A DNA stretch of 39,116 bases from Sporomusaceae bacterium UBA7701 (GCA_002482545.1 DLGF01000009.1:236992-276107), one strand, 5' to 3'. Positions 16,567 through 24,981 are shown, counted from the first letter of the stretch. Translations and numbers: made by a program. Notes: generated from the sequence alone by a model not told the origin.

Positions 16567-17823
16567 CTATCGGGGCCCGGCCGCCGGGGCGTCGCCCAGT
16601 ATTTCTATGTCGGCATTGCCGGCGATTTCCGGGCAAAGGTTCTCTGAAACCCATAGGTCTTCCAAATGCAGTGTATCCTTGATCCGGACCAGGCGGGGGC
16701 AGGAGCTGTCGATCCTGCTGCAGCACCGCACGGCGGCGGCGACAGCCTCCAATTCGCTGTCCAGGATTACGGGAATTCTGCCGGCTTCCGGGTTCGCCGA
16801 CGCGATTACGTTGGCATAGGTCGACAGATAATCCAGCTTCGCGAAGGCCGTCCGGGTGACAAAGTCCGCCAGGCCGATGCCGCAAGCGTTGCCGTGGGTG
16901 GCCTCGGTCAGGTCGAGAACGACGATCCGCTGAATGGACGGCCCGGCGAAACCGGGCAGTTTGCCCTTGGTCGTCCGGCCGATGATATTGGGGTCCATGC
17001 CGGCGCCGCTGATGTCCTTGCCGATTTGCTCAACAATCAGCACATCGATGGCCGGAACCATGATCCTCGGCATGCGCTGTTTCGCCGCTGCCAGCAGTCC
17101 GGGTTCCTCGGCCAGAAACTCGCTCGCCCGCACCGCCTTGATCAGGCAGGTTTTGTCATAAGCGTTTTCGACGATGGCCAGGCCAAAGGCAATATTCGCC
17201 CGTTCCAGGAAGACCTTGGCCACTTCGGGAATGAGCGCCGGGAAACTGTCGAACCCCTCTTGGTGGAGGCGGCTGCAGCCAAGATGCTTGCCGAGGCCGA
17301 TCGCCATCATTTTGCACAGTCCGCTTTCGAATTCTCCCTTGAAATCGGTATGGGGCTTGACGCGGGCGACCAAAACCGTCAGATCGGCCTGGTAAGCGTT
17401 CTTGTCCATGTATACCGGGACTGCGTTCCCGGTTTGACCGAGCGGGACGACTTCCATGGAGGCAACGACCGGCATGGCCACCGCCTGCTGCGTTATCCCC
17501 AGCGACGCCAGCACCGCCCGCTGCCCTTCCGCCGTCCCGCCGCCGTGGCTGCCCATCGCGGGGACAATAAAGGGCTGGGCGCCTAAGTCCTTCAGCCGCG
17601 CGCCCAAAACTTTTACAATGCTGTCAAGGTTGCTGATTCCCCGGCTGCCCACCGCAATCGCCACCCGCGACCCCGGCTTGATCAAGCCGCCGATGTCGGG
17701 CCGGCCGATTTCCGCGCTTACGCCTTTTTCCACATCCGGGATTTCGGCGGCGTCGAACTTCTGGCGCACCCTGACCATCGCGGGCATTTGAAACGTCAAA
17801 GCCTCCGCCGGCAAAATCGGCAT
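16567..17823 (-). CDS. LarA-like (DUF2088) racemase-family protein
   Basis: The product is 418 residues. It resembles the lactate racemase LarA superfamily: an N-terminal Rossmann-like half (RVAIAVGSRGISNLD, then FIVPAMGSHGGGTAEGQRAV) and a second block VKPHTDFKGEFESGLCKMM followed by IGLGKHLGC. The conserved histidine and lysine correspond to the region where LarA binds its nickel-pincer nucleotide. LarA relatives racemise or epimerise 2-hydroxy acids. It is a divergent member, and no larB/larC/larE cofactor genes are in the window, so activity is inferred. It lies 56 bp before abfD and after the MFS gene. A 2-hydroxy-acid epimerase feeding the D-specific GlcD-like dehydrogenase fits the context. 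Confidence 0.7.
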   Translation of the reverse strand: MPILPAEALTFQMPAMVRVRQKFDAAEIPDVEKGVSAEIGRPDIGGLIKPGSRVAIAVGSRGISNLDSIVKVLGARLKDLGAQPFIVPAMGSHGGGTAEGQRAVLASLGITQQAVAMPVVASMEVVPLGQTGNAVPVYMDKNAYQADLTVLVARVKPHTDFKGEFESGLCKMMAIGLGKHLGCSRLHQEGFDSFPALIPEVAKVFLERANIAFGLAIVENAYDKTCLIKAVRASEFLAEEPGLLAAAKQRMPRIMVPAIDVLIVEQIGKDISGAGMDPNIIGRTTKGKLPGFAGPSIQRIVVLDLTEATHGNACGIGLADFVTRTAFAKLDYLSTYANVIASANPEAGRIPVILDSELEAVAAAVRCCSRIDSSCPRLVRIKDTLHLEDLWVSENLCPEIAGNADIEILGDAPAAGPR

Positions 17824-17859
17824 AGTTATTCCCCCTTCCTCTCTCGCCTAAGAAAAAGC

Positions 17860-17893
17860 CCTTCCCTCAAAATGCATCACCCATGAGGAAAGG
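17860..17893 (-). terminator. terminator-like hairpin between the MFS and LarA-like genes
   Basis: A 10-bp stem with one mismatch (17860-17869 with 17884-17893, 14-nt loop) is followed on the transcript by GCTTTTTCTT. It would terminate or attenuate messages from the upstream half of the gene run only about 30 nt before the LarA-like start. Complete termination would require a separate promoter, which I could not find. Confidence 0.45.
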
Positions 17894-17903
17894 AACAAAA
17901 GCA

Positions 17904-17939
17904 TTTACTTTGCAGATATCCGCGGAACGCCAAAGTAAA
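17904..17939 (-). repeat. 9-bp perfect inverted repeat downstream of the MFS gene
   Basis: TTTACTTTG (17904-17912) pairs exactly with 17931-17939 across an 18-nt loop, 42 bp after the MFS stop. With the neighbouring terminator-like hairpin it makes a two-hairpin 3' end. Confidence 0.5.
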
Positions 17940-17980
17940 AAGCGCCTGGACGGAAAGGATGATCGCCGGGCCGGCTGGCC

Positions 17981-19309
17981 CTATTGGGCTGAGACTTTCC
18001 CCTGCACCACCTGCGAGGCGTCGCTGCCGACCTTTTTACTAAAGTCGAGGAACAGGGCGGACACCAGGATCATAATCCCGAATCCCACAAACATCATTAG
18101 GGCGCCGTTGTAGGAGCCGGTCAGCGACACGATAAGCCCGATGCAGATCGGCGTAAATACGCCGGCCAGATTGCCGACAAAATTCATGCAACCGGCTACG
18201 GTGCCGACGTGGTTGCGCTGCGAAATGGCCGGCGGGATGACAAAAAACAGCATGCCGGCCCACCGCTCGAAGGAAACGCCGATCGTCAGCCACGCCAGCG
18301 CTGCGGTCAACGTGGTGGCTTTGCTCAGGAAGTACATGCTGACCGACATGCCGATCGCCAGCAGTCCCAAAAGCGTCCGCATGACGGTGTTGATGTCGCC
18401 GGTCTGCCGCCATTTGTCGGTAACCATGCCGCCGATGAGTTCCACGACGGCGCCGGTGCCAAAAATCAGCAATACCGAACCGCCGATCGTTTTGATGTCG
18501 AGTTTCTGGGTATCCGCCAGGAAGTTGGGGCCCCAGGTCATCAGACCGAACCAGTAGGCGTCGATCGCAAAGAAACCGATCAGCATGCACCAGAAATTGC
18601 GGCTGGTCAGATAGTCCCTGATCCCGACATTTTTCAGGATCGACCCACCCGCGGTTTTACTGCCTTCGTATTCTTCCGCCAACGCGTTTTTGATATAATC
18701 GCGTTCGGATTGATTGACCCGCGGATTGGTTTCAGGAGTGCCTTTGATAAACCGCCAGGACATGGCCGCGACCGCCAGGGTGACGATGCCTGCGCCGATC
18801 AGGGCGCCCCGCCAGCCGCCGAACCAGGTCATGAACAATATCACCAGCGGCCCGCCGACCGCGTTGCCCAGCGCTGCGCCGGAATCCATCAGGGACGAGC
18901 CCCTGGCCCGTTCCTTGGAAGTCAGCCAAACGGACTGCAGTTTGGTGCCGCCGGGATAGATAGGCGATTCGGAAATACCCAGCAGAACCCGCAAAAACAT
19001 AAACATTTTGCTGGATGAGACGAAACCGGTCAGCATCTGGAATACGCCCCACAATGCGGCCGAAACGACGATCAGCTTATCGGGGCGGAAGCGGTCCAGC
19101 AGCCAGCCGACAGGAATTTGCATCGCTGCATAGCCCCAAAAGAACGAACTCAAAATAACCCCTACAATTGCCGGATCCAAGGACAAATCTTTTTGAATGG
19201 CAGGCATGCAGATCGACAGAACCGCTCTGTCAACATAGTTGATTGTGCACAGGACCAGCAGGGTGAAAAATACCCCCCACCGGACATTCGTTGGCTTCAT
19301 ACTGGTCAT
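17981..19309 (-). CDS. MFS importer, anion:cation symporter (ACS) family
   Basis: The product is 442 residues with about 12 membrane segments. The opening INYVDRAVLSICMPAIQKDL and the loop PVGWLLDRFRPDKL between helices 2 and 3 are typical of the ACS family. That family carries organic anions such as hexuronates, glucarate, tartrate and other hydroxy acids with protons. GGAGG lies 7 nt before the ATG. It sits inside the catabolic run, with a 177-bp spacer upstream and 157 bp downstream, and is the only transporter there. It is therefore the likely entry route for the pathway's substrate, an organic or sugar acid. The exact substrate cannot be read from sequence. Confidence 0.88.
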   Translation of the reverse strand: MTSMKPTNVRWGVFFTLLVLCTINYVDRAVLSICMPAIQKDLSLDPAIVGVILSSFFWGYAAMQIPVGWLLDRFRPDKLIVVSAALWGVFQMLTGFVSSSKMFMFLRVLLGISESPIYPGGTKLQSVWLTSKERARGSSLMDSGAALGNAVGGPLVILFMTWFGGWRGALIGAGIVTLAVAAMSWRFIKGTPETNPRVNQSERDYIKNALAEEYEGSKTAGGSILKNVGIRDYLTSRNFWCMLIGFFAIDAYWFGLMTWGPNFLADTQKLDIKTIGGSVLLIFGTGAVVELIGGMVTDKWRQTGDINTVMRTLLGLLAIGMSVSMYFLSKATTLTAALAWLTIGVSFERWAGMLFFVIPPAISQRNHVGTVAGCMNFVGNLAGVFTPICIGLIVSLTGSYNGALMMFVGFGIMILVSALFLDFSKKVGSDASQVVQGKVSAQ

Positions 19310-19486
19310 TTTTTGGCCTCCTCGTATTCATTTTTCCGACAATGCGGCGTTTCGCCGCGCCGCCCGTCGTCACCTATCCGTCCAGCCGCCTTGACCAACC
19401 AACAACCAGAATGGTTCACAAAAATCACTGCTGCCGTTTATCTGCCACTCGTTTTTATCCCTTCCGGCTGTTTGAGCAAACACTCC

Positions 19487-20890
19487 TCAATCCACCTTCA
19501 CGACTTTGCCGGGATTCATGATATTGTTGGGATCGAGCGCTTTCTTCACCGCCCTCATCATTTTCAGTTCCACCGGATGGGCGAATTTCTCCATCAGCTG
19601 CAGGCGCTTGTAGCCGATCCCGTGCTCACCCGACAGTTTGCCGCCCAGCGCATACACGAATTGATAGATCTCTTCCTGGATTCTTGGCAGCAGCTCGTTC
19701 CATTTCCCGATATCCATGTCTTCCTTCAGAATATCGGCATGAACGTTGCCGTCGGCGGCGTGGGCCACGCAGTGAATAAAGACGTCGTGCTTTCGGCTCA
19801 GTTCCGCTACTTTGTCAACCACCTGGCCGATCTCCGACATGGGAACGACAATGTCTTCCGCCGAAAAGATGCGGCTGCGGGCCCGGCTGGCCTCGCCGAA
19901 GGATTTGCGGGCCCGCCAGATTTTGACCGGATCGGCGATCACCACTTCCAGGGCCCCGTCGGCCGAACAGATATCGTCCACGAGGACGCATTGCTCTTCC
20001 AGCGCCGTTTCCTCGTTGCCTTCGATCGACACGATTATATAATGGCCTTTGTCGCTGTGCGGCAGTTTTTCGTTCAGAAAAGCCTCGCAGCTTCGGATGC
20101 TGCGGTTATCCATAAATTCCACGCATACCGGATTGATGCCGGATTTGATGATTTTGGGAACGATGCGGATGGCCGAATCCATGCTGGGGAAGATGGCCAG
20201 AAGATCCATAACGTGCTTGGGGCGGGGAACCAGGCGCAGGTACACCTTGGTGACAATGCCCAGCGTCCCTTCCGAACCGATGATCAGCTGGGTCAGGCAA
20301 TACCCGGTGGAGTCCTTTTTGAGTTTGCCGCCCAGCGTGACAATTTCGCCTTCCGGGGTGACGATTTCCACCCCGGCGACCTGCTGCCGCGTAGTCCCGT
20401 ATTTGATGGCTTTATTGCCGCCGGCGTTGGTGGCCACATTGCCGCCGATAAACGAACTGTCGCCGCTGGAAGGGTCGCCCGGGTACAAATAGTCCTTGGC
20501 CCCGGCGGCCTTTTGCACCTCGCTGGTCCTGACGCCGGGCTCGGCAACCATGATGAGATTTTGTTCATCGATTTCGAGAATTTGGTCCATGCGTTCGGTC
20601 GTCAATACGATACCGCCCTGAAAAGCCACCGCCGAACAGGCGTACCCGGTTCCTGCCCCCCGCGGCACCACCGGAATGAGTTCCCGGTTGGCCAGCCGGA
20701 CGATCGCCGCGATTTCTTCCGCAGTCTTCGGAAAGACCACGACTTCGGGGATCTTGATGTACTTTTCCCCGGTAACCTCATCATGCGAATAGGGCTCCAT
20801 CCTCTCCGGGTCCGTCCAGACGTGCTTGTCGCCGACAATGTCCTTAAGCGCCGCGACAATCTCCACCGTGACCGAATGATATTGGCTCAT
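19487..20890 (-). CDS. GlcD-like FAD-linked 2-hydroxy-acid dehydrogenase
   Basis: The product is 467 residues. A PCMH-type FAD domain opens with VVVFPKTAEEIAAIVRLANR, PRGAGTGYACSA near residue 75 and DSSFIGGNVATNAGGNKAIKYG near 145-165. The C-terminal FAD-oxidase domain has the metal-ligand type segments HCVAHAADGNVHADI and SGEHGIGYKR. The last residues LDPNNIMNPGKV are typical of GlcD/D-lactate dehydrogenase. The enzyme oxidises D-2-hydroxy acids (lactate, glycolate, 2-hydroxyglutarate and relatives) to 2-oxo acids. In anaerobes, homologues hand electrons to EtfAB. It lies 62 bp after the SDR gene; no GlcF iron-sulfur subunit is nearby, consistent with Etf as acceptor. Confidence 0.88.
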   Translation of the reverse strand: MSQYHSVTVEIVAALKDIVGDKHVWTDPERMEPYSHDEVTGEKYIKIPEVVVFPKTAEEIAAIVRLANRELIPVVPRGAGTGYACSAVAFQGGIVLTTERMDQILEIDEQNLIMVAEPGVRTSEVQKAAGAKDYLYPGDPSSGDSSFIGGNVATNAGGNKAIKYGTTRQQVAGVEIVTPEGEIVTLGGKLKKDSTGYCLTQLIIGSEGTLGIVTKVYLRLVPRPKHVMDLLAIFPSMDSAIRIVPKIIKSGINPVCVEFMDNRSIRSCEAFLNEKLPHSDKGHYIIVSIEGNEETALEEQCVLVDDICSADGALEVVIADPVKIWRARKSFGEASRARSRIFSAEDIVVPMSEIGQVVDKVAELSRKHDVFIHCVAHAADGNVHADILKEDMDIGKWNELLPRIQEEIYQFVYALGGKLSGEHGIGYKRLQLMEKFAHPVELKMMRAVKKALDPNNIMNPGKVVKVD

Positions 20891-20952
20891 GATTTACCTC
20901 CTTCAGCCGGGTCGCGCCCGCCGGCGGCCCTTCTTTCCGTTAATCGGCCGGG

Positions 20953-21711
20953 TCAGCAGCCCAGATAGCCTCCGTCCACCGCGATGATCGCTCCGTTGAT
21001 ATAGTCGGAGGCCGCTGACGCCAGAAAAACAACTGTACCCTTCATATCGCCGGCAGTGCCCCAGCGGCCTGCGGGGATTCGGTCCAGGATCCTCCTGTTG
21101 CGCACGGGATCGTTGATCAGCGCGGCATTCAAGGGCGTATCCATATATCCGGGCGCTATGGCGTTGACATTAACGCCGCGGCCGGCCCACTCATTGGCGA
21201 GGGCCTTGGTCAGCTGCATCACGCCGCCCTTGCTGGCCGCATAGGCGGGGACGGTATAGCCGCCGAAGAAACTCAGCATCGAGGCAATGTTGATGATCTT
21301 CCCCCTTCCCTTGTCGAGCATCAGCCTACCGCTCAACTGGCACAGCGAAAACACCGCCGTCAGATTGGCCTCGATGACGGCATCCCAGTCCTCGATGGGA
21401 AAAGCGGCGCTGGGGCTGCGGCGCTGGATGCCCGCGCAATTGACGAGGATATCGAGCGTTCCGTCCAGCTTTGCCACCGCTTCCGCAAACACCCTGTCCA
21501 GGTCGCCCCGGTCGCCGAGGTCCCCGCTGACCCCGTACGCCCCGGCCCCCGACCGGCCGATCCTGTCGGCCAGTTCGTGGCACTTCGCCGACCTGCCGAC
21601 AATGACAACCTCCGCCCCGGCTTCGTGCAGCCCCTCCACCAAGCCCAGGCCCAGGCCGCCGCTTCCCCCGGTCACGATGGCCTTTTTTCCCGTCAGGTCA
21701 AATAAATCCAT
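20953..21711 (-). CDS. short-chain dehydrogenase, KduD-like
   Basis: The product is 252 residues. The NAD(P) motif TGGSGGLG is at residues 14-21, NCAG at 91-94 (most SDRs have NNAG) and the catalytic triad is S144, Y157, K161 (INIASMLSFFGG, YAASK). The blocks NIASMLSFFGGYTVPAY, ANEWAGRGVNVNAIAPGYM and ILDRIPAGRWG closely follow 2-dehydro-3-deoxy-D-gluconate 5-dehydrogenase (KduD). It therefore probably oxidises or reduces a secondary hydroxyl on an acid or 2-keto acid. GGGAGGGG precedes the ATG. It lies 75 bp downstream of porB, so it belongs with the oxidation of the imported acid. No other pectin or uronate genes are present, so the substrate may differ from KduD's. Confidence 0.85.
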   Translation of the reverse strand: MDLFDLTGKKAIVTGGSGGLGLGLVEGLHEAGAEVVIVGRSAKCHELADRIGRSGAGAYGVSGDLGDRGDLDRVFAEAVAKLDGTLDILVNCAGIQRRSPSAAFPIEDWDAVIEANLTAVFSLCQLSGRLMLDKGRGKIINIASMLSFFGGYTVPAYAASKGGVMQLTKALANEWAGRGVNVNAIAPGYMDTPLNAALINDPVRNRRILDRIPAGRWGTAGDMKGTVVFLASAASDYINGAIIAVDGGYLGC

Positions 21712-21786
21712 ACTGTTTCCCCTCCCTTGCTTTTTCGTCTTCCCAAGGCACCCGGACTGCGGGCTGACGCCGGGCCTCTCGAGAAG

Positions 21787-22698
21787 CTAGGCCTTTTCGC
21801 GGCCGGCCGGCTCCCATCTGCCGCTGATTACGGCCCATTCCCGGTCCCGCTGTTCTTCGATTACGTTCCACTCGGCCGGCCCGAGGTGCCTGAACCGCTT
21901 CTGGGTTTTCAGGTACTCCCTGACCGGGATAAACTCTTTGGGCCGGTAATTCAGCGTGACCCGGCCGTCCTGGTATTCCGCCAGGAACCACAAGCCGCTC
22001 TCCACCGCCAGCCGGGCGATTTCCATCGTCCGTTCCGCCGCGAATCCCCAGCCGGTCGGGCAGGGGGCATGGATGTGGAGAAACGAAGGCCCGTCGGTAT
22101 CTTTCGCTTTCGCGACTTTGCCGAGCAGATCGGCGATGTTGGCGACACTGGCTGTCGCGCAATAAGGAATGCGGTGGGCCACCATAATTTCAAACAGATT
22201 TTTCTTGAATTTCTTCTCGCCGATCGCCCCGCCCGCTTTGCCGGCCGGCGAAGTGGTGGTGGCAGCCCCGTAAGGCGTCAGGCTGCTGCGTTGGATGCCG
22301 GTATTCATATAGGCTTCGTTGTCGTAGCAGACATACAGGATGCGGTCGCCCCGCTCGACCGCCCCCGACACGGCCTGCAGGCCGATGTCGGCCGTGCCCC
22401 CGTCGCCGGCAATGCCCAGGACCGTCACGTCCTGCATTTTTTTGGCCTTTACGGCGGCGGCCATCCCCGACAGCACCGCCCCCGTCGCCGCGAACGGCGC
22501 GGTGAAGGACGGCACGGCAAAGGCCATCTGCGGATAAATGCTTGTCACCGTGGACAGGCAACTGGCGGGATAAGCCAGAAAGGTCCGCTCGCCGGTAACC
22601 TTGAGAATAAGCCGCGCCACCGTTCCGGCGGCGCAGCCGGGACAGGCCTTGTGTCCGTATAGCAGTTCCCGCTCGGGCAAGTCGCGCACATTCACCAC
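21787..22698 (-). CDS. porB: pyruvate-type 2-oxoacid:ferredoxin oxidoreductase, beta subunit
   Basis: The product is 303 residues. GHKACPGCAAG (C19, C22) opens the [4Fe-4S]/TPP subunit, AGDGGTADIG near residue 95 is the TPP/Mg motif, and DNEAYMNTGIQRS and HIPYCATASVAN-like segment (HRIPYCATASVAN) follow. The start is non-ATG. I use the GTG at 22698, six bases after GAGGTG, overlapping the end of porA by 7 bp; a GTG three codons earlier is also open. With PorA, PorC and PorD it decarboxylates a 2-oxo acid to acyl-CoA plus CO2 and reduces ferredoxin. The segments look like the pyruvate branch, but this does not exclude another small 2-oxo acid. Confidence 0.93.
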   Translation of the reverse strand: MVNVRDLPERELLYGHKACPGCAAGTVARLILKVTGERTFLAYPASCLSTVTSIYPQMAFAVPSFTAPFAATGAVLSGMAAAVKAKKMQDVTVLGIAGDGGTADIGLQAVSGAVERGDRILYVCYDNEAYMNTGIQRSSLTPYGAATTTSPAGKAGGAIGEKKFKKNLFEIMVAHRIPYCATASVANIADLLGKVAKAKDTDGPSFLHIHAPCPTGWGFAAERTMEIARLAVESGLWFLAEYQDGRVTLNYRPKEFIPVREYLKTQKRFRHLGPAEWNVIEEQRDREWAVISGRWEPAGREKA

Positions 22699-23885
22699 TG
22701 TTCCCACCTCAACCCCACGAATTGTATTTCCTCTTCCGCCTGACCCCGGGCCAGGTCGATCACCTTGCGATACATGGCTTCGATATTGTCCTTGGTCACA
22801 TCGCGCCCGGACAGGCCGGCGATGAAGTTGATCGCCGGCGCGGCGCCCTGCACCGCCCCTTTTACCTCGGTCCCCAGCGCTCCCTCATAGCCGAAGGAGA
22901 TATCGCGGTCGACAATCCCGATGCCCTTCACCCCTTGGGCCAGGCGGACAATCTCTTCCCTGGGGAAAGGCCGGAACGAGCGGATTTTCACCAGGCCGGC
23001 CTTGACGCCCCCCTCGCGGAGCTTATCCACCACCAGGCGGGCGGTGCCGGCGATCGTCCCCATCATCAGCAGCACGTATTCGGCGTCCTCACAGCGGTAC
23101 TCTTCCAGCAGCCCGCCGTAGCGCCGCCCGAATTGGGCGCCGAACGCGGCGTCTACGTCGCCGATGATTTTTTTGGCGGCTTGCATGGCCGCATGCTGTT
23201 TATAGCGGTATTCGGTCTGCCACTCCGGCGAGACCGATATGCAGCAGCTTTTCGGCGCCGCCAGGTCCAGCCGGTTTTCCGTCGGCGCATAGGGAGGGAG
23301 AAACCGGTCGACTTCTGCCTGGGACGGCACCTTGACCACTTCATAGGTATGGGTCAGAACGAACCCGTCCAGGCAAACCATGACCGGCGTCATCACCTGG
23401 TGGTTCTCGGCGACCTTATAGGCCTGAATGACGGTGTCCAGGGCCTCCTGCGCGCTTTCGACATATAACTGAAGCCAGCCCGCGTCCCGCATGGCGATCG
23501 AATCGCGGTGATCGCCGTAAATGTTCCAGGGCGCCGCCACGGTGCGGTTGGCGTTCATCATGACGATGGGGAGGCGGCTGCCGCTGACATAGTGCAGCAT
23601 CTCGCACATATACAGAAGCCCCTGCGAGGAAGAAGCGGTAAAGGTCCTGCAGCCCATCAGCGCCGCCCCCAGGCAGGCGGCCATGGCGCTGTGCTCGCTT
23701 TCCACATTGACGTACTGGCAATCCATCTCCTGGTTGGCGACGAATTCGGACAGCTTTTCCACAACCGTTGTTTGCGGCGTTATCGGGTACGCGGCAATCA
23801 CTTCCGGCCGGCACAGCCTCACACCGTAAGAAACCGCGTCATTGGCCGATATGAATTGCCGGCTGGCCGCCAAATCCTTACTCAA
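22692..23885 (-). CDS. porA: pyruvate-type 2-oxoacid:ferredoxin oxidoreductase, alpha subunit
   Basis: The product is 397 residues from a TTG start at 23885, chosen because GGAAGG lies 8 nt upstream and the frame overlaps the porD stop by 8 bp. Further upstream the frame carries no family sequence. Substrate-site segments are AYPITPQTTVVE (about residue 33) and YVNVESEHSAM. The block MNANRTVAAPWNIYGDHRDS followed by RDAGWLQLY is the arrangement of PorA-type pyruvate oxidoreductases, including the arginine that binds the substrate carboxylate. The gene lies between porD and porB. Substrate may be pyruvate or a related 2-oxo acid such as a hydroxylated C5 acid; sequence alone does not decide. 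Confidence 0.93.
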   Translation of the reverse strand: MSKDLAASRQFISANDAVSYGVRLCRPEVIAAYPITPQTTVVEKLSEFVANQEMDCQYVNVESEHSAMAACLGAALMGCRTFTASSSQGLLYMCEMLHYVSGSRLPIVMMNANRTVAAPWNIYGDHRDSIAMRDAGWLQLYVESAQEALDTVIQAYKVAENHQVMTPVMVCLDGFVLTHTYEVVKVPSQAEVDRFLPPYAPTENRLDLAAPKSCCISVSPEWQTEYRYKQHAAMQAAKKIIGDVDAAFGAQFGRRYGGLLEEYRCEDAEYVLLMMGTIAGTARLVVDKLREGGVKAGLVKIRSFRPFPREEIVRLAQGVKGIGIVDRDISFGYEGALGTEVKGAVQGAAPAINFIAGLSGRDVTKDNIEAMYRKVIDLARGQAEEEIQFVGLRWEQW

Positions 23886-24189
23886 CGTCGTCACCTTCCT
23901 TTTCCATTCGGATGGACTTGGTCGGGCATTCATAGGCGCATATGCCGCAACCCTTGCAAAAAGCGTAGTCAATGGCATAGTCTTTCCCCGAGCGGTCGAT
24001 CGCGCCATCGGGGCAAATGAGCCAGCACTTCAGGCATTTCACGCACTTTGCCGCATCGAGCACCGGACGGAAAACGCGCCAGCCGGCGTTGGCCTCCACC
24101 AGAACTCCGGCGTCCGCGCAGGGGCCTGACGGCATCTCGCCGATGCTGCCGGGATATTGGAAAGAATGGTTGATGGAAGGTTTTTGCAT
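23878..24189 (-). CDS. porD: 2-oxoacid:ferredoxin oxidoreductase, ferredoxin-like delta subunit
   Basis: The product is 103 residues with two [4Fe-4S] motifs: C49, C52, C55, C59 (CVKCLKCWLICP) and C78, C81, C84, C88 (CKGCGICAYECP). The ATG at 24189 has GGAGGT 7 nt upstream; an open frame 20 codons longer overlaps porC and is not used. It relays electrons from the TPP site to soluble ferredoxin. It lies 5 bp after porC and overlaps porA by 8 bp, so the four subunits are translationally coupled. The 45-residue N-terminal arm before the clusters is typical of PorD. Confidence 0.94.
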   Translation of the reverse strand: MQKPSINHSFQYPGSIGEMPSGPCADAGVLVEANAGWRVFRPVLDAAKCVKCLKCWLICPDGAIDRSGKDYAIDYAFCKGCGICAYECPTKSIRMEKEGDDVE

Positions 24190-24194
24190 AAAGG

Positions 24195-24740
24195 TTACCT
24201 CCGTAGCTGATGATAGGCGGTTTCCACGGCCTTTTTGTTCTTTTCCCACAATTCCTGCGGAAGGGTAAGCTCAACGGCCGTCAGGGCCGCTTCCAGCGAT
24301 ACGGCTCCGGACACCGCGACAAGGGCTCCGAACATCGCCGTATTGGTGACGGGCTGCCCCAAAATCTCAAGGGCGATGCCGGTAGCCCATAGGGTGAAGA
24401 CTTCATAGTCGGGCGACGCACCGAAGGCTTCGGGCCTGCGCTCGGAGTTAATCAGCAGCACCCCGCCCTTTTTTATCCCTTCCCGCACGTCGACCACATC
24501 CAGGAGACTCTCGTCGAGGACCACCACATAGTCGCAGGAATAGACCTTGCTGCGATCGTGGATGGGCTGGGTATCGATACGGGTAAACCCCAGGACAGGC
24601 GCGCCCCGGCGCTCCGGCCCGAACGACGGGAAAGCCTGCACGTAATAATCGTCATACAAGGAACCGGCCATTCCCAGGAGGCGGGCCGCCGTAAAACCGC
24701 CCTGGCCCCCTCTGCCATGCCACCTGATTTCTTTCAACAT
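24195..24740 (-). CDS. porC: 2-oxoacid:ferredoxin oxidoreductase, gamma subunit
   Basis: The product is 181 residues. It begins MLKEIRWHGRGGQGGFTAAR, the glycine-rich signature of the gamma domain, and continues with FPSFGPERRGAPVLGFTRI and VVVLDESLLDVV. The gamma subunit completes the coenzyme-A side of the complex. It is the first gene of the catabolic run, about 235 nt downstream of the predicted transcription start. The order gamma-delta-alpha-beta matches the four-subunit enzymes of Thermotoga and many anaerobes. Confidence 0.94.
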   Translation of the reverse strand: MLKEIRWHGRGGQGGFTAARLLGMAGSLYDDYYVQAFPSFGPERRGAPVLGFTRIDTQPIHDRSKVYSCDYVVVLDESLLDVVDVREGIKKGGVLLINSERRPEAFGASPDYEVFTLWATGIALEILGQPVTNTAMFGALVAVSGAVSLEAALTAVELTLPQELWEKNKKAVETAYHQLRR

Positions 24741-24853
24741 CGATCACTCTTTTCTCCATGACTTTTTTCCGTCTAGCAATAACCTTTTTACGGAAATTTT
24801 GTATTCACTAGTTATGCCAAGCACAATTCCCAAATGTCGCCCATCACCACACC

Positions 24854-24889
24854 TTTTGATTTTTATATTTTAAAAAATAAATATCAAAA
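24854..24889. repeat. 36-bp near-perfect AT-rich palindrome in the por leader
   Basis: The segment starts TTTTGAT (24854-24860) and ends ATCAAAA (24883-24889). Sixteen of its 18 base pairs are symmetrical, the exceptions being 24861/24882 and 24867/24876. It lies roughly 85-120 nt downstream of the predicted transcription start and 114 nt before the porC ATG. It could be a protein-binding site or a weak RNA hairpin. AT richness raises the chance expectation, so function is uncertain. Confidence 0.5.
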
Positions 24890-24981
24890 ATTTACAATAT
24901 AGCAATACTAATTACAATTTACTAGAACTTAACCTCAAAGATATAAGGATTATTTCTTTTCATATTGTAAAATTCATTTTC

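Noticed and set aside
16511..16885. Possible 125-residue N-terminal extension of AbfD.
   Set aside because: The extension overlaps the end of the LarA-like gene, is Arg/Pro-rich without family sequence, and a strong ribosome site precedes the ATG at 16510.
19344..19358. GCGGCG-TTT-CGCCGC hairpin upstream of the MFS gene.
   Set aside because: Six base pairs in GC-rich DNA with no T-run; it could fold but nothing supports a role.
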